This document shows, piece by piece, positions 50,511-60,359 of a DNA stretch of 64,000 nucleotides. Position 1 is the first letter of the stretch, and the number at the start of each line of letters is the position of its first letter. The position numbers and the translations under genes were made by a program. Where the stretch lies: positions 1-64,000 of the forward strand of contig CAWHKD010000012.1 in NCBI GenBank assembly GCA_963829845.1, given 5' to 3'. Below the pieces are notes generated by a model that was not told the DNA's origin, ran no database searches, and saw only the letters and a list, made by a program, of their open reading frames with translations. The DNA is from Gaiellasilicea sp963829845 (lineage in GTDB: Bacteria > Actinomycetota > Thermoleophilia > Gaiellales > Gaiellaceae).

Positions 50511-51660
50511 CTACGCCCCCAGGGAGAAGATGATCGGGTACTCGGCGGAGTTGTTGTCGGTCTTCGCCTCGCCCGGAACCGGCTCGACGTCGATCCGCAT
50601 GATCCGCCGCTCGCCGAAGTCGACCGACGGGAAGTCCCTGAAGACAACGGTCTTCGACTCGTCGGGGTTGATGATGTCGATCGTCTGCTTCTTCACGATC
50701 GGGGTCGGGCTCTGTTGGATCGTCAGCGTCACCGGGATCTTGACCTCCTGGCTGTCGCCGCCGTTCGCGACCGTGACGGCGAAGCCGAGATCGGTCGACG
50801 CCTCGACCGTGTTCTCCGTCGACTCCGACAGCGTCTGCCCACCGGGGACCACCTTCACCGACTCGATGTTCGTGCCGTGCAGCCCGCTGGGCGTGCCGCC
50901 CGTCGAGCCGGACGCTGCGGAGCCGTTGATCCGCTCCCAGATCGGCACCATCGCGCGTGTGCTGGCGAGGTCCGGCGTCTGGATGAAGTTCGAGTCGGGC
51001 ACCTCGACGCCGCTGATCTCCTCGTTCCGCAGCACGATCACCGACGGCTCCTTGAAGAGGTCGTCCCAGACGACATCGCTGGCGACGAACCGCTCGGCCT
51101 GCGAGGCGAGCAGCGCACCTGCCGCCGCGGCGTCCTTCGTGCCTTGCGTTCGTCTGAACGCCTCCGCAAGCCCGGCGAGGCCGTCGGCGCGGAACACCAG
51201 CGCTTCGACCGCTCGCTCGTGCGCGTCGAGCAGCGGCCCGGGCGGATCGAGCTTGCGCGCGCGGTCGACGCCGATCTCCTGCTGCTGAGCGAGGCCCGTC
51301 AACTGCTTCTGCAGCTCGGCCGGCTTGATCCCGGGAGTCGTCAACACGTCGCTGAGCTCGCGGCCGACGCGCTCCGAGTCGCGCGCGACGGCGGACATGC
51401 TCGTCATGTAGTCGCTGTAGGCGTCGTGCTTCTTGTCCTCCTGGCAGCTCTGGACCCAGAGCAGCAGCAAGACGACGATCAGGATCGCGAACGCGATCAG
51501 GCCGAGCAGGCGCAGCAGCGGCGTGAAGCCGGTACGCGGCCGCATCGGCCCTCGCGGCATCCGGGGGCCGCGGCGCGCAACGGTCGCTCCGCCCCGGCGC
51601 CTCCTGCGTCTCGGGCTCCTCGAAGAAGTCGAACTCGAAATCAGTGTCGCGACTGCTCAT
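50511..51660 (-). CDS. Membrane protein of unknown function, frameshifted near the N terminus
   Basis: An acidic start (MSSRDTDFEFDFFEEPETQEAP) leads, after a one-base shift at a run of four C (51592-51595), into GGATVARRGPRMPRGPMRPRTGF. One transmembrane helix (LLGLIAFAILIVVLLLLWVQSC) and a roughly 300-residue extracytoplasmic part follow, with a helical region and a beta-rich end (VKIPVTLTIQQSPTPIVKKQ). An intact form would have about 382 residues. An alternative is a start at an internal Met with no frameshift. It is divergent from the kinase gene with 8 bases between them. Confidence 0.65.
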
Positions 51661-51668
51661 AACAGGCG

Positions 51669-53346
51669 GTGGAACCCGGCCACTGTAACGGGTGCCCCGG
51701 TCGTGACCGTGCGGTGGAAGCGGCAGGAAATGCTGCTGCGGCGGCCAACCCGGGAAACGACGTGTCCGCCGCTGCTCATGCGCTCCCTCGCGGGGAGCTC
51801 GTCCTCGACCGCTACCGCCCCCTCCGCCCGCTCGGCAGCGGCGGCTCAGGTTCGGTCTGGCTTGCGCGCGACGAGCGAAACGGGCTCGACGTGGCGCTCA
51901 AGATCGTCCCGCGCGAAGGGAAGGCGGCGGATCGCGCCGAGCGCGAGGCGGAGGCCGCTGCACGGCTCCGACACGAGCGCTGCCTGCGCGCGTACGGCTT
52001 CGGCTCCGACTCCGGTCACGTCTACATCGCCTATGAGTATGTCGGGGGCCAGACGCTCCGCGATGCGATGCGCGGCGGCGCGCTCCGCGACGGCCAGGCG
52101 GTCGAAGCTGCGGCGCAGATCCTCGACGGGCTCGCGCATGCGCACAGCCGCGGGATCGTGCATCGCGACGTCAAGCCGTCGAATGTGCTTCTCGCCGAGG
52201 ATGACGGGATCTCGGTTCGGCTGCTCGACTTCGGGCTCGCGCAGTTCGACGAGGCCGAGACGCTGACTGCGGTCGGCGACGTGCCCGGCACCCTTGCGTA
52301 CATCTCGCCCGAGCGACTGCGAGGCGAAGAGGCGTGCTCGGCGAGCGACGTCTGGGCCGTCGGGATCCTGCTCTGGGAGGCGCTCGCGGGCAAGCATCCG
52401 TTCTGGGGCGTTCCGCTGCCGCAGATGGCGGGAACGATCGAGGCCGGCTGCCCATCGTTGCAGCCAGAGCGCCCCGACTTGCCGAAGCGGTTGCTCAGCG
52501 CGATCTCCCACGCACTCGCGCCCGATCCGGCGAGAAGGCCTCCGGCCGCGGCCCTGGCGAAAGAGCTTCGGTCCGCGCTCGCGGGCGACAAGCGCTCGGC
52601 GAACGTCGAGCGCGTCTCCCCGCGCGCGCTCGCGGAGTGCGTGGCTCCCGCCGCGGTCGCCGGCGTCGCTGCCCTCGTCGGCGGGACGGCGCTCCCGTTC
52701 TATCCGACCGGCTGGGCGGCCGCCCTCGCCGCGGCGACTGCGTTCACGGCGTTCCGGGCGCCCCGTGCCGGCCTCGCGCTCGCGCTGGCCGCGCCGGTGC
52801 TACCACTCGGCAACTACGCGCTCGGACTGGCGCTGCTGTACGCCGTGCTCGCACTCGGCTGGCTGGCGCTCTGCTGGCGGGACGCGCGGTGGGGCCTCGC
52901 CTTCCTCGCAGGACCGGTGCTCGCCGCGGTCGGGTTGCTGGCGCTCGTGCCACTCGTGATGGTCGGAATGGCGAGTGCCGCGCGGCGCGCCGCCCACACG
53001 CTCGCTGCTGTCGCGGTCGCCGCGGTCGTCGCCGGACTGCGCGGGGTCGAGCTTCCCTTCGGCCAGGGGCTCGCACCGCCGCTCGACCTCGAGGGCGTCG
53101 AGAGTGCCGTGACGGCCGCCCGCGTGCTGATCAACGCCGCTCCGGCCGGTGCTCGCACTGGTGGCGCTCGCGCTCGCGGCGGTCGCAGCGGCGCTGCCGT
53201 ACGCCCGAACGCCGTGGCGGCTTGCCGGTCTCGGTGCAGGGATGCTCGCAGCCACACTCCTCCTCGCTCCGGCCGGGCCTGCCCTTCCCGTCGTGCTCGC
53301 CGCGTGGCTCATGGTGGGCGGACTGGCGCTCAAGTCCGAGCATTAG
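51669..53346 (+). CDS. Serine/threonine kinase with polytopic membrane domain, frameshifted at the end
   Basis: The kinase domain (about residues 45-310) has GSGGSGSVWLARD, the Lys in VALKIVPRE, HRDVKPSNVLL, DFGLAQ and SPERLRGEE, so it looks active. A hydrophobic region of roughly seven or more helices follows from about residue 325, unlike the single helix of PknB. The last about 65 residues (LALVALALAAVAAALPYARTPW...GGLALKSEH) are in another frame, reached by one extra G near 53148. A Cys motif (HCNGCPG) marks the N terminus. It lies just before fhaA in the cell-wall signalling cluster. Confidence 0.8.
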
Positions 53347-53379
53347 ACTCGTGTTCCGGGGGCATGACTCCCCGACCGC

Positions 53380-54165
53380 ATGAGCGTCCTCCGGAGCATC
53401 GAGCAGAAGATCGAAGGCCTCTTCGAGGGGATGTTCGGTCGCGCCTTTCGCACGCACGTCCAGCCGGTCGAGCTGGCGCGCAAGCTCGCGAAGGAGATGG
53501 ATGAGCACCGGACGATCTCCGTCTCGCGCGTGTACGTCCCGAACGAGTACTCGGTCTACTTGTCCGAGACGGACCGGGAGCAGTTCACCGGCTACGAGGG
53601 CTCACTGGTCGGCGAGCTGCAGGATCACCTGATCGAACATGCGCGCCGCGAGAGCTACGCGATGCTGACGCCGCCGAAGGTGCTGATGCTGACCGACGCC
53701 GATCTCTCGATCGGCGAGTTCGGGATCGCGACACGCATGGTGCAGCCGGAGGGCCGTCGGGAGCCGCAGCTGGACGAGCCGGACGCCCAGATCGAGCCGG
53801 GCGCGACGATGATCTACAAGGCGAAGCCGCCGCAGCCGACCGAGGCCGTGTCGCCGGCCGAGCTGGGCGTCGAGAACGAGATCTTCTCGCTGACGATGAA
53901 CGGGCGCACGCACGCGCTCGAGGGCGCCAAGGTCGTGCTCGGCCGCTCGAAGGACAGCGATATCCAGGTCGAGGACGCAAACGTGTCACGCCGGCACGCC
54001 GAGTTGCGCCGCGAAGGCGCCGGCTGGTGGCTCGTCGACCTCGGCTCGACTAATGGGACCGAGCTGAACGGGAAACGCGTCCAGCGCTCGAAGCTCGAGG
54101 ACGGCGACACGATCACCCTCGGCGCGACCGAGCTTGTCTTCGGCAAGCGGACGGTCAAGGCTTGA
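53380..54165 (+). CDS. fhaA: FhaA-like protein (DUF3662 and FHA domain)
   Basis: The 261-residue protein starts with the DUF3662 domain (SVLRSIEQKIEGLFEGMFGRAFRTHVQPVELARKLAKEMDEH) and ends with an FHA phosphothreonine-binding domain (VVLGRSKDSDIQVEDANVSRRHAELR, VDLGSTNGTELNGKRV). In mycobacteria FhaA links PknB signalling to peptidoglycan synthesis. The linker is shorter than in mycobacterial FhaA. It overlaps fhaB by 4 bases. Confidence 0.92.
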   Translation: MSVLRSIEQKIEGLFEGMFGRAFRTHVQPVELARKLAKEMDEHRTISVSRVYVPNEYSVYLSETDREQFTGYEGSLVGELQDHLIEHARRESYAMLTPPKVLMLTDADLSIGEFGIATRMVQPEGRREPQLDEPDAQIEPGATMIYKAKPPQPTEAVSPAELGVENEIFSLTMNGRTHALEGAKVVLGRSKDSDIQVEDANVSRRHAELRREGAGWWLVDLGSTNGTELNGKRVQRSKLEDGDTITLGATELVFGKRTVKA

Positions 54166-54638
54166 ACATTGCCGTCGACGAGGCATTGCTCGTCCTCAAG
54201 ATCGGCTTCATCGTCCTGCTCTACCTCTTCATCTGGCGGATCGTCCGCAGCGCGAGCCGGGACCTCCGCGCCGGGCCGGCGCAGGAGAGCGTGATCATCG
54301 GTCCTGGTGAGGCGGCAAGCCTCGGGCTCACGACCGGCAAGCGCGCGAAGCTGGTCGTGGTCAAGAGCCCGGCGCTCGACGCGGGCGAGGAAGTGCCGGT
54401 CGACGCGATGCCGGTCGCGGTCGGGCGCGGGGGCCAGAACGAGGTGCCGCTCGAGGGAGACGAGTTCGCGTCCGCCCAGCACGCGCGCTTCGAGTCCAAG
54501 CGAGACGGGCTCTGGGTCGAGGACATCGGCTCGACGAACGGCACCTTCGTCAACGGGGCACGGGTGACGACGCCGAGACGGCTCGCCAAGGGTGACGTCG
54601 TGCGTGTCGGCCAGACGGACTTCCGGGTGGAAGTCTGA
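54162..54638 (+). CDS. fhaB: FhaB-like protein (membrane-anchored FHA domain)
   Basis: The 158-residue protein has one N-terminal helix (ALLVLKIGFIVLLYLFIWRIV) and a C-terminal FHA domain (VAVGRGGQNEVPLEGDEFASAQHARFE, VEDIGSTNGTFVNGARV). TTG at 54162 overlaps the fhaA stop. It matches FhaB (FipA) of the actinobacterial division and wall cluster, which binds phosphorylated partners of the Ser/Thr kinases. Its stop shares a base with the pstP start. Confidence 0.92.
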   Translation: MNIAVDEALLVLKIGFIVLLYLFIWRIVRSASRDLRAGPAQESVIIGPGEAASLGLTTGKRAKLVVVKSPALDAGEEVPVDAMPVAVGRGGQNEVPLEGDEFASAQHARFESKRDGLWVEDIGSTNGTFVNGARVTTPRRLAKGDVVRVGQTDFRVEV

Positions 54639-55612
54639 TGCTGGCCGGATTCGCAGGCGTCACCGACCCCGGCCGCAGGCGCCGCCGGAACGAGGACGCG
54701 TACGTCTGCCAGCCGCCGCTGTTCGCGATCGCGGACGGAATGGGCGGCGCCCAGGCGGGCGAGGTCGCGTCCGGCCTTGCCGCGGCGGTGCTCGAGGAGG
54801 CGACCGGCGACGAGCGCGGCGAAGAGCGCGTCTCGTCGCTGATCCAGGAGGCGAACCGGCGCGTGTTCCAGCGCTCGAACGAGGACGCGGCGACGTCGGG
54901 GATGGGGACGACGATGACGGTCGCCCTCCTCGACAACACCGACGGGACGATCGCTTTCGGTCACGTCGGCGACTCCCGCGCGTATCGCGTCCGCGGCGGC
55001 GAGTTGGAGCAGCTGACCGACGATCACTCGCTCGTCGGCGAGCTGGTCCGCAGCGGCAGGCTCTCGCCCGAGGAGGCGGAGTCCCATCCGCAGCGCTCGG
55101 TGATCACGCGCGCGCTCGGGACCGAGCCGGACGTGGACGTCGACACGTTCACCGTCGAGGTGGAGCCGGGCGACATCTACCTGCTCTGCTCCGACGGGCT
55201 CACCGACATGATCTCGACGCGCGACATCCTCGGCGCGGTCGAGGACAGCCGCGACCTCGACGACACCGCCCGGTCGTTGGTCGATGCCGCCAACGTCGGC
55301 GGCGGCGAGGACAACATCACGGTCGTGCTCTTCGGGATCGCCGGCGTCCAAGACGCAGATGATCTCGGCCAGACGGCCCGGCTGCCCGCACCGGTGGACG
55401 ACGACGACGAGAACACGCTCTCGCCGCTCGACGCCGTTCCGGCCGTCGACACGGCGGTGATTCCCGCCGCCGTCGTCGAGGAGCATCTGCGGCAGGTCGA
55501 GGCGGAGTCACCGAGCCGGCCCGAGCCACGCCGCCGGATCCTGCCGCTCGTGGTGCTGATCGTCCTGCTGGTGGCGCTGATCGCGCTCGCACTCTGGGGA
55601 TTGACCCGCTGA
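54638..55612 (+). CDS. pstP: PP2C-type Ser/Thr protein phosphatase PstP
   Basis: PstP reverses the phosphorylation made by PknB-type kinases. The 324-residue protein has the PP2C metal motifs GRRRRRNEDAYV, IADGMGGAQAGEVAS, GHVGDSRAYR, CSDGLTDMI and GGGEDNITVVLF, a disordered acidic segment, and one C-terminal transmembrane helix (LPLVVLIVLLVALIALALWGL). ATG at 54638 overlaps fhaB (TGATG). The extracellular part is only a few residues. Confidence 0.94.
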   Translation: MLAGFAGVTDPGRRRRRNEDAYVCQPPLFAIADGMGGAQAGEVASGLAAAVLEEATGDERGEERVSSLIQEANRRVFQRSNEDAATSGMGTTMTVALLDNTDGTIAFGHVGDSRAYRVRGGELEQLTDDHSLVGELVRSGRLSPEEAESHPQRSVITRALGTEPDVDVDTFTVEVEPGDIYLLCSDGLTDMISTRDILGAVEDSRDLDDTARSLVDAANVGGGEDNITVVLFGIAGVQDADDLGQTARLPAPVDDDDENTLSPLDAVPAVDTAVIPAAVVEEHLRQVEAESPSRPEPRRRILPLVVLIVLLVALIALALWGLTR

Positions 55613-55625
55613 TCGCTGAGCACCG

Positions 55626-56948
55626 ATGTCACTGAGAAACCGCGAGCTGCTGAACCTGGTCGCCGTGGGCCTGCTCACGGCGATCGGCTTTGCGAGCGTC
55701 TACATCGCCAGGTCAGAGCCGTCGGAGCTCGGCGCCGGCTCGCTCACCTACGCCGGGATCTTCATGGCCCTCTACCTGGCGGCGCACTTCGTCATCCGCT
55801 ACGCAGCGCCCTACGCCGATCCGGTGCTCCTGCCGCTGGCTGCGCTGCTCTCTGCGATCGGTGTGACGCTGATCTACCGGCTGAACCCGGACGACGCCTT
55901 CCGCCAGAGCCTGTGGATCGTGATCGGCGTCGTGCTCTTCTCGCTGACGCTCGTCGCGTTCCGCCGCGACTACCGGATCCTCGAGCAATACAAGTACCTG
56001 TTCGGGATCACAGCGATCCTGCTGATGATGCTGCCGGCGCTGCCGGGCATCGGGCAGACAATCAACGGCGCGCGGCTGTGGGTGAAGGTGGGTTCGTTCC
56101 AGTTCCAGCCGGGCGAACTGGCGAAGATCTTCCTGATCGTCTTTCTCGCCGGCTACCTGCGTGACAAACGCGAGGTGCTCGCCCAGGGGCGGCTGAAGGA
56201 CTTCGGGCCGCTGCTCCTGATCTGGGGCGCGGCGATGCTCGTGCTCGTCCAGACCAACGACCTCGGCAGCGCGCTGCTCCAGTTCGGGATCTTCCTGGCG
56301 ATGCTCTACGTCGCCACCGCGCGCGCCGCCTACGCGCTCGCCGGTCTCGCGCTCTTCGTCGGGGGTGCGGCATTCGTCTACCGCTACGTCTCGCACGTCC
56401 AGGAGCGCGTGACGATCTGGCTCAACCCGTGGACCGACGACCCCGTCTTCTGCGCTCAGACCGGCGAGCTCGCCCTCCGCCAGGACTGCGGCTCCTTCCA
56501 GCTCGTGAAGAGCCTCTACTCGATCGGCAACGGCGGCTTCGCCGGCACGGGACTCGGCAAGGGGACGTTCACGACCACGAACGGCGACCCGATCATCCCC
56601 TACCTCAACACCGATTTCATCTACTCCGCGATTGCCCAGGAGCTCGGGCTCGTCGGCGCCGCCGGCCTCCTACTCGTCTTCATGCTCTTCGTCGCCCGTG
56701 GCTTCCGCGTCGCGCTGCTGGCCGACGACGGCTTCTCGAAGCTGCTCGCCGCCGGGCTCACCTTCGGCTTCGCGCTGCAGACGTTCATCATCGTCGGCGG
56801 CGTCCTGCGGGTGATCCCGCTGACCGGAATCACGCTCCCGTTCGTCTCCTACGGCGGCTCCAGCGTCGTCGCCAACTTCATCCTGCTGGCGCTGCTACTG
56901 CTCGTTTCCAACCGCGCGAACATGCAGGTCGCACGGGGTCGGACATGA
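55626..56948 (+). CDS. rodA: SEDS-family peptidoglycan polymerase RodA/FtsW
   Basis: SEDS proteins polymerise lipid II into glycan strands with a class B penicillin-binding protein. The 440-residue protein has about twelve helices and the family motifs INGARLWVKVGSFQFQPGELAKIF, QTNDLGSALLQFGIFLAML, SLYSIGNGGFAGTGLGKG, PYLNTDFIYSAIAQELGLVG and LPFVSYGGSS. Pairing with pbpA directly downstream and the pstP/pknB context point to the RodA of this cluster rather than FtsW. Confidence 0.93.
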   Translation: MSLRNRELLNLVAVGLLTAIGFASVYIARSEPSELGAGSLTYAGIFMALYLAAHFVIRYAAPYADPVLLPLAALLSAIGVTLIYRLNPDDAFRQSLWIVIGVVLFSLTLVAFRRDYRILEQYKYLFGITAILLMMLPALPGIGQTINGARLWVKVGSFQFQPGELAKIFLIVFLAGYLRDKREVLAQGRLKDFGPLLLIWGAAMLVLVQTNDLGSALLQFGIFLAMLYVATARAAYALAGLALFVGGAAFVYRYVSHVQERVTIWLNPWTDDPVFCAQTGELALRQDCGSFQLVKSLYSIGNGGFAGTGLGKGTFTTTNGDPIIPYLNTDFIYSAIAQELGLVGAAGLLLVFMLFVARGFRVALLADDGFSKLLAAGLTFGFALQTFIIVGGVLRVIPLTGITLPFVSYGGSSVVANFILLALLLLVSNRANMQVARGRT

Positions 56949-56958
56949 CGGGCCGCAC

Positions 56959-58431
56959 GTGAACAAGCAGATCACGCGGCTCGCGCTCACCGGCGTCGGG
57001 ATGATCGTCGCCCTCGTCGTCGCGACCACGTACTGGCAGGCGTGGGCGGCGGGCGACCTCGCCGACCGGCAGGACAACCAGATCGAGCGGGTCGCGCAGT
57101 TCACGATCGACCGTGGCGAGATCCGCGGCAACGGGGTCATCTGGGCGACGAACCGGCAGGAGAAGAAGGGCGGCCGCACGTTCTACTTCCGCGTCTACCC
57201 GCAGCGCGGGCTCGCCGCCCACGTCGTCGGCTATTCGACGCAGGAGCGCTTCCGCACGGGTCTGGAGCGTTCCATGAACGACTACCTGACCGGCCAGAAC
57301 GCGAACCTCTCGACCGTGCTCGAGACCTTCGTCGACAAGGCGAAGGGCGCGACGATCCAGGGCAATGCGCTCCGGCTGACGCTCATCCCGCGGGCGCAGC
57401 GGGCCGCCCAGAACGCGCTCGGCGGCCGCTGCGGTGCGGTGGTCGCGCTCGAGCCCCAGACCGGGAAGGTGCTGGCGATGTACTCCTCGCCGACCTACGA
57501 CCCGAATCTCGTCGAGAAGAACTTCGGCCGGGTCACCGGCGTCCTGGCCGAGTGCAGGCGGCCCGATGCGCTGCTGAACCGTGCCACCGCCGGCCTCTAC
57601 GCCCCGGGCTCGACCTTCAAAGTCGTGACCGCGTCCGCGGCGATCGACTCGGGCCGGTACACGCCCGACTCCAGCTTCGTCGACCCCGGCTACTGCGAGG
57701 TGTACGGCAAGCGCGTGAACAACTACGACACCTCACGCCCATTCGGTCGGCTCGACCTGCACACGGCGCTCGTCAACTCGGTCAACTCCGTCTTCTGCAA
57801 CATCGGCAAGGAGCTGGGCGCCCGGTTCCTCGTCAGCTACATGAAGAAGTTCGGCTTCTACGCGCTGCCACCGCTGGAGACGCCGGCGGACGAGCGCGCA
57901 CCCAGCGGCATCTACAAGGGCACGAAGCTCTTCGACCCGGCGGCGGACACCGACGTCGATCCCGGCCGGCTGGCGTTCGGACAGGAGCGGCTGCTGGTGA
58001 CGCCGCTGCAGATGGCGATGGTCGCGGCGACAATCGCAAACGACGGCGTCGTGATGAAGCCGCAGGTGATCGACCGGATCGTCGCGCCGGACGGACGGGT
58101 CCTCGTCCGCTCGAAGCCGGAGGTGCTCGACCGCGCGATCAAGACCGAAACCGCACGGGCGGTCGGGGCGATGATGAAGGACGCGGTCGAGGAGGGCACG
58201 GGGACGGCGGCCCAGATCTCGGGCGTCAGCGTCGCCGGCAAGACCGGCACCGCCGAGACCGGGATCGCCGGGCTGAACACGACGTGGTTCATCAGCTACG
58301 CGGGCAAGAACCGCCCGCAAGTCGCGATCGCAGCCGTCGTCGAGCAGCAGAACTCGACCGGCGGCCAGATCGCCGCGCCTGTCGCCCGGGAGGTCTTGCA
58401 GGCGATTCTCGGGTCCACGGCGAACTCCTAA
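56959..58431 (+). CDS. pbpA: Class B penicillin-binding protein PbpA
   Basis: PbpA is a peptidoglycan transpeptidase paired with RodA. The 490-residue protein has one N-terminal helix, a dimerisation/pedestal region (about residues 60-150) and a transpeptidase domain with SxxK in YAPGSTFKVVTA, SxN in LVNSVNSVFC and KTG in VAGKTGTAET. The length matches mycobacterial PbpA. It is followed 11 bases later by the PASTA kinase gene, which may regulate it. Confidence 0.95.
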   Translation: MNKQITRLALTGVGMIVALVVATTYWQAWAAGDLADRQDNQIERVAQFTIDRGEIRGNGVIWATNRQEKKGGRTFYFRVYPQRGLAAHVVGYSTQERFRTGLERSMNDYLTGQNANLSTVLETFVDKAKGATIQGNALRLTLIPRAQRAAQNALGGRCGAVVALEPQTGKVLAMYSSPTYDPNLVEKNFGRVTGVLAECRRPDALLNRATAGLYAPGSTFKVVTASAAIDSGRYTPDSSFVDPGYCEVYGKRVNNYDTSRPFGRLDLHTALVNSVNSVFCNIGKELGARFLVSYMKKFGFYALPPLETPADERAPSGIYKGTKLFDPAADTDVDPGRLAFGQERLLVTPLQMAMVAATIANDGVVMKPQVIDRIVAPDGRVLVRSKPEVLDRAIKTETARAVGAMMKDAVEEGTGTAAQISGVSVAGKTGTAETGIAGLNTTWFISYAGKNRPQVAIAAVVEQQNSTGGQIAAPVAREVLQAILGSTANS

Positions 58432-58442
58432 CCTGTCTTTTT

Positions 58443-60359
58443 ATGGCCTCTGGCGACCACCTCATCGACAGCCTCTTCGACGGGCGCTACCTGATCATCC
58501 GCAAGCTGGGCTCGGGCGGGATGGCGAACGTCTACCTCGCCTCCGACCAAGAGCTCGGCCGCCGTGTCGCGATCAAGATCCTCGACGACCGACACGCCCG
58601 CGACGAACAGTTCGTGGAGCGCTTCCGCCGCGAGGCGCAGAACGCCGCCGGGCTCTCGCATCCGAGCATCGTCTCGATCTACGACCGGGGCGAGGCGGAG
58701 GGGACGTACTACATCGCGATGGAGTACGTCGAGGGGCGGACGCTGAAGGAGCTGCTGGTCGCGCGCGGCCCGTCGCCGCTCGGGATCGCGATCGACTACA
58801 CGCGCCAGATCCTCTCGGCGCTGCGCTTCGCGCACCGGAACGGGATCGTCCACCGCGACATCAAGCCGCACAACGTGATCGTCGACGGCGAGGGCCGCGT
58901 CAAGGTGATGGACTTCGGGATCGCGCGCGCCGGGGCGGCGAGTCAGATGACCGAGGCCGGCTCGATCATCGGCACCGCGCAGTACCTCTCGCCCGAGCAG
59001 GCGCGCGGAGCTCCGGTCGACCAGACCTCCGACCTCTACTCGACGGGGATCGTGCTCTACGAGCTGCTCACGGGCGGTGTCCCGTTCAACGGCGAGACAC
59101 CGGTCGAGATCGCGATGAAGCACCTCTCGCAGGTTCCCGCGCCACCCTCGTCGCACCGCCCCGAGATCCCGCGCGATCTCGATTACGTGGCGCTGCGTGC
59201 GCTGGCCAAGGATCCAGCCGATCGTTACCACTCCGCCGAGGAGATGGACTCGGATCTCGAGCGGATCGCGCGCGGGATCGGCGTCTCCGCCGAAACAGCC
59301 GAGGCGGCGACGACGGTGCTCGCGCGCACCGACGAGGCGGCGACGACGATACGTCCGGCCGCGGCGGCTGCGACGACGTACACGCCAGGCCGCTACTACG
59401 AGTACGACGAGCCGCCGCGGCGCCGTGCGATCTGGCCGTGGCTCCTCGGCGCGCTCATCGTCGCGCTCGCTCTCGTCGGCGGCTGGTTCGCCTGGCAGGA
59501 GGTGCAGTCGCAGCTCAGCGCCGCCAAGCCCGTCGCCGTCCCCGATGTCGTCGGCAGCGTCGAGCGGCTGGCCGTCCAACAAATCCAGGAGGCGGGGCTG
59601 AAGGAGCTCGTCGAGCGCACCGACAACGCCGACGTCCCCGTCGGAGAGGTCTTCGCACAGGACCCGCAGCCCGGCGACAGGACCGAGCGCGGCAACTTCG
59701 TCACGATCACGGTCTCGACGGGCCCGAAGAAGGTGGTCGTGCCCAACGTCGTCGGCCGAGACCGCGACGACGCAGTCTCGGAGCTGACCTCTGCGGGACT
59801 GAAGCCGAACTCGGTCGGTGTCAACTCGCTCGAGCCCGTCGACACCGTGCTCGCGACGGGGCCGAAGGCGGGGACCGAGGTGCTCGAGGGAACGGCCGTC
59901 CGCGTCAACTACTCGAAGGGACCGAAGCCGATCTCGGTCCCGAACGTGATCGGGATGCCGTTCGAGAGCGCCGAGTCGACGCTCCAGGGCGCTGGCTTCG
60001 CCGTCTCGCGCACGGACGTCGACGACGCCGAGCAGCCGGAGGGAGTCGTCCTCGGGCAGAACCCCGCCGCAGGCACACAGCAGGCCAAGGGCTCCGTGAT
60101 CACGCTCCAAGTCTCGAAGGGCCCGCAGACCTCGCAGGTCCCTGATGTGACGAGCCTGAGCGCGCAGGATGCAAGGGCGCAGCTCACGCAGTCGGGATTC
60201 GAGGTACAGGTGGTCGAGGAGATCGTCCAATCCCAGGACCTCGACGGCCGCGTGCTCTCGCAGGACCCGGAGGGCGGCACGAGCGCCGAGCAGGGCACCA
60301 CGGTCGTGATCGTGGTCGGCCGCTTCGAGGAGCAGACCGAGACGACGACACCGCCGTGA
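58443..60359 (+). CDS. pknB: Ser/Thr kinase PknB with four PASTA domains
   Basis: PknB senses cell-wall fragments or lipid II through PASTA domains and phosphorylates wall-synthesis and division proteins. The 638-residue protein has a kinase domain (GSGGMANVYLASD, VAIKIL, HRDIKPHNVIV, DFGIARA, SPEQARG), a juxtamembrane Thr-rich segment, one helix (WPWLLGALIVALALVGGWFAW) and four PASTA repeats starting near VPDVVGSV, VPNVVGRD, VPNVIGMP and VPDVTSLS. ATG at 58443. Its stop overlaps the ddl start. Confidence 0.96.
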   Translation: MASGDHLIDSLFDGRYLIIRKLGSGGMANVYLASDQELGRRVAIKILDDRHARDEQFVERFRREAQNAAGLSHPSIVSIYDRGEAEGTYYIAMEYVEGRTLKELLVARGPSPLGIAIDYTRQILSALRFAHRNGIVHRDIKPHNVIVDGEGRVKVMDFGIARAGAASQMTEAGSIIGTAQYLSPEQARGAPVDQTSDLYSTGIVLYELLTGGVPFNGETPVEIAMKHLSQVPAPPSSHRPEIPRDLDYVALRALAKDPADRYHSAEEMDSDLERIARGIGVSAETAEAATTVLARTDEAATTIRPAAAAATTYTPGRYYEYDEPPRRRAIWPWLLGALIVALALVGGWFAWQEVQSQLSAAKPVAVPDVVGSVERLAVQQIQEAGLKELVERTDNADVPVGEVFAQDPQPGDRTERGNFVTITVSTGPKKVVVPNVVGRDRDDAVSELTSAGLKPNSVGVNSLEPVDTVLATGPKAGTEVLEGTAVRVNYSKGPKPISVPNVIGMPFESAESTLQGAGFAVSRTDVDDAEQPEGVVLGQNPAAGTQQAKGSVITLQVSKGPQTSQVPDVTSLSAQDARAQLTQSGFEVQVVEEIVQSQDLDGRVLSQDPEGGTSAEQGTTVVIVVGRFEEQTETTTPP

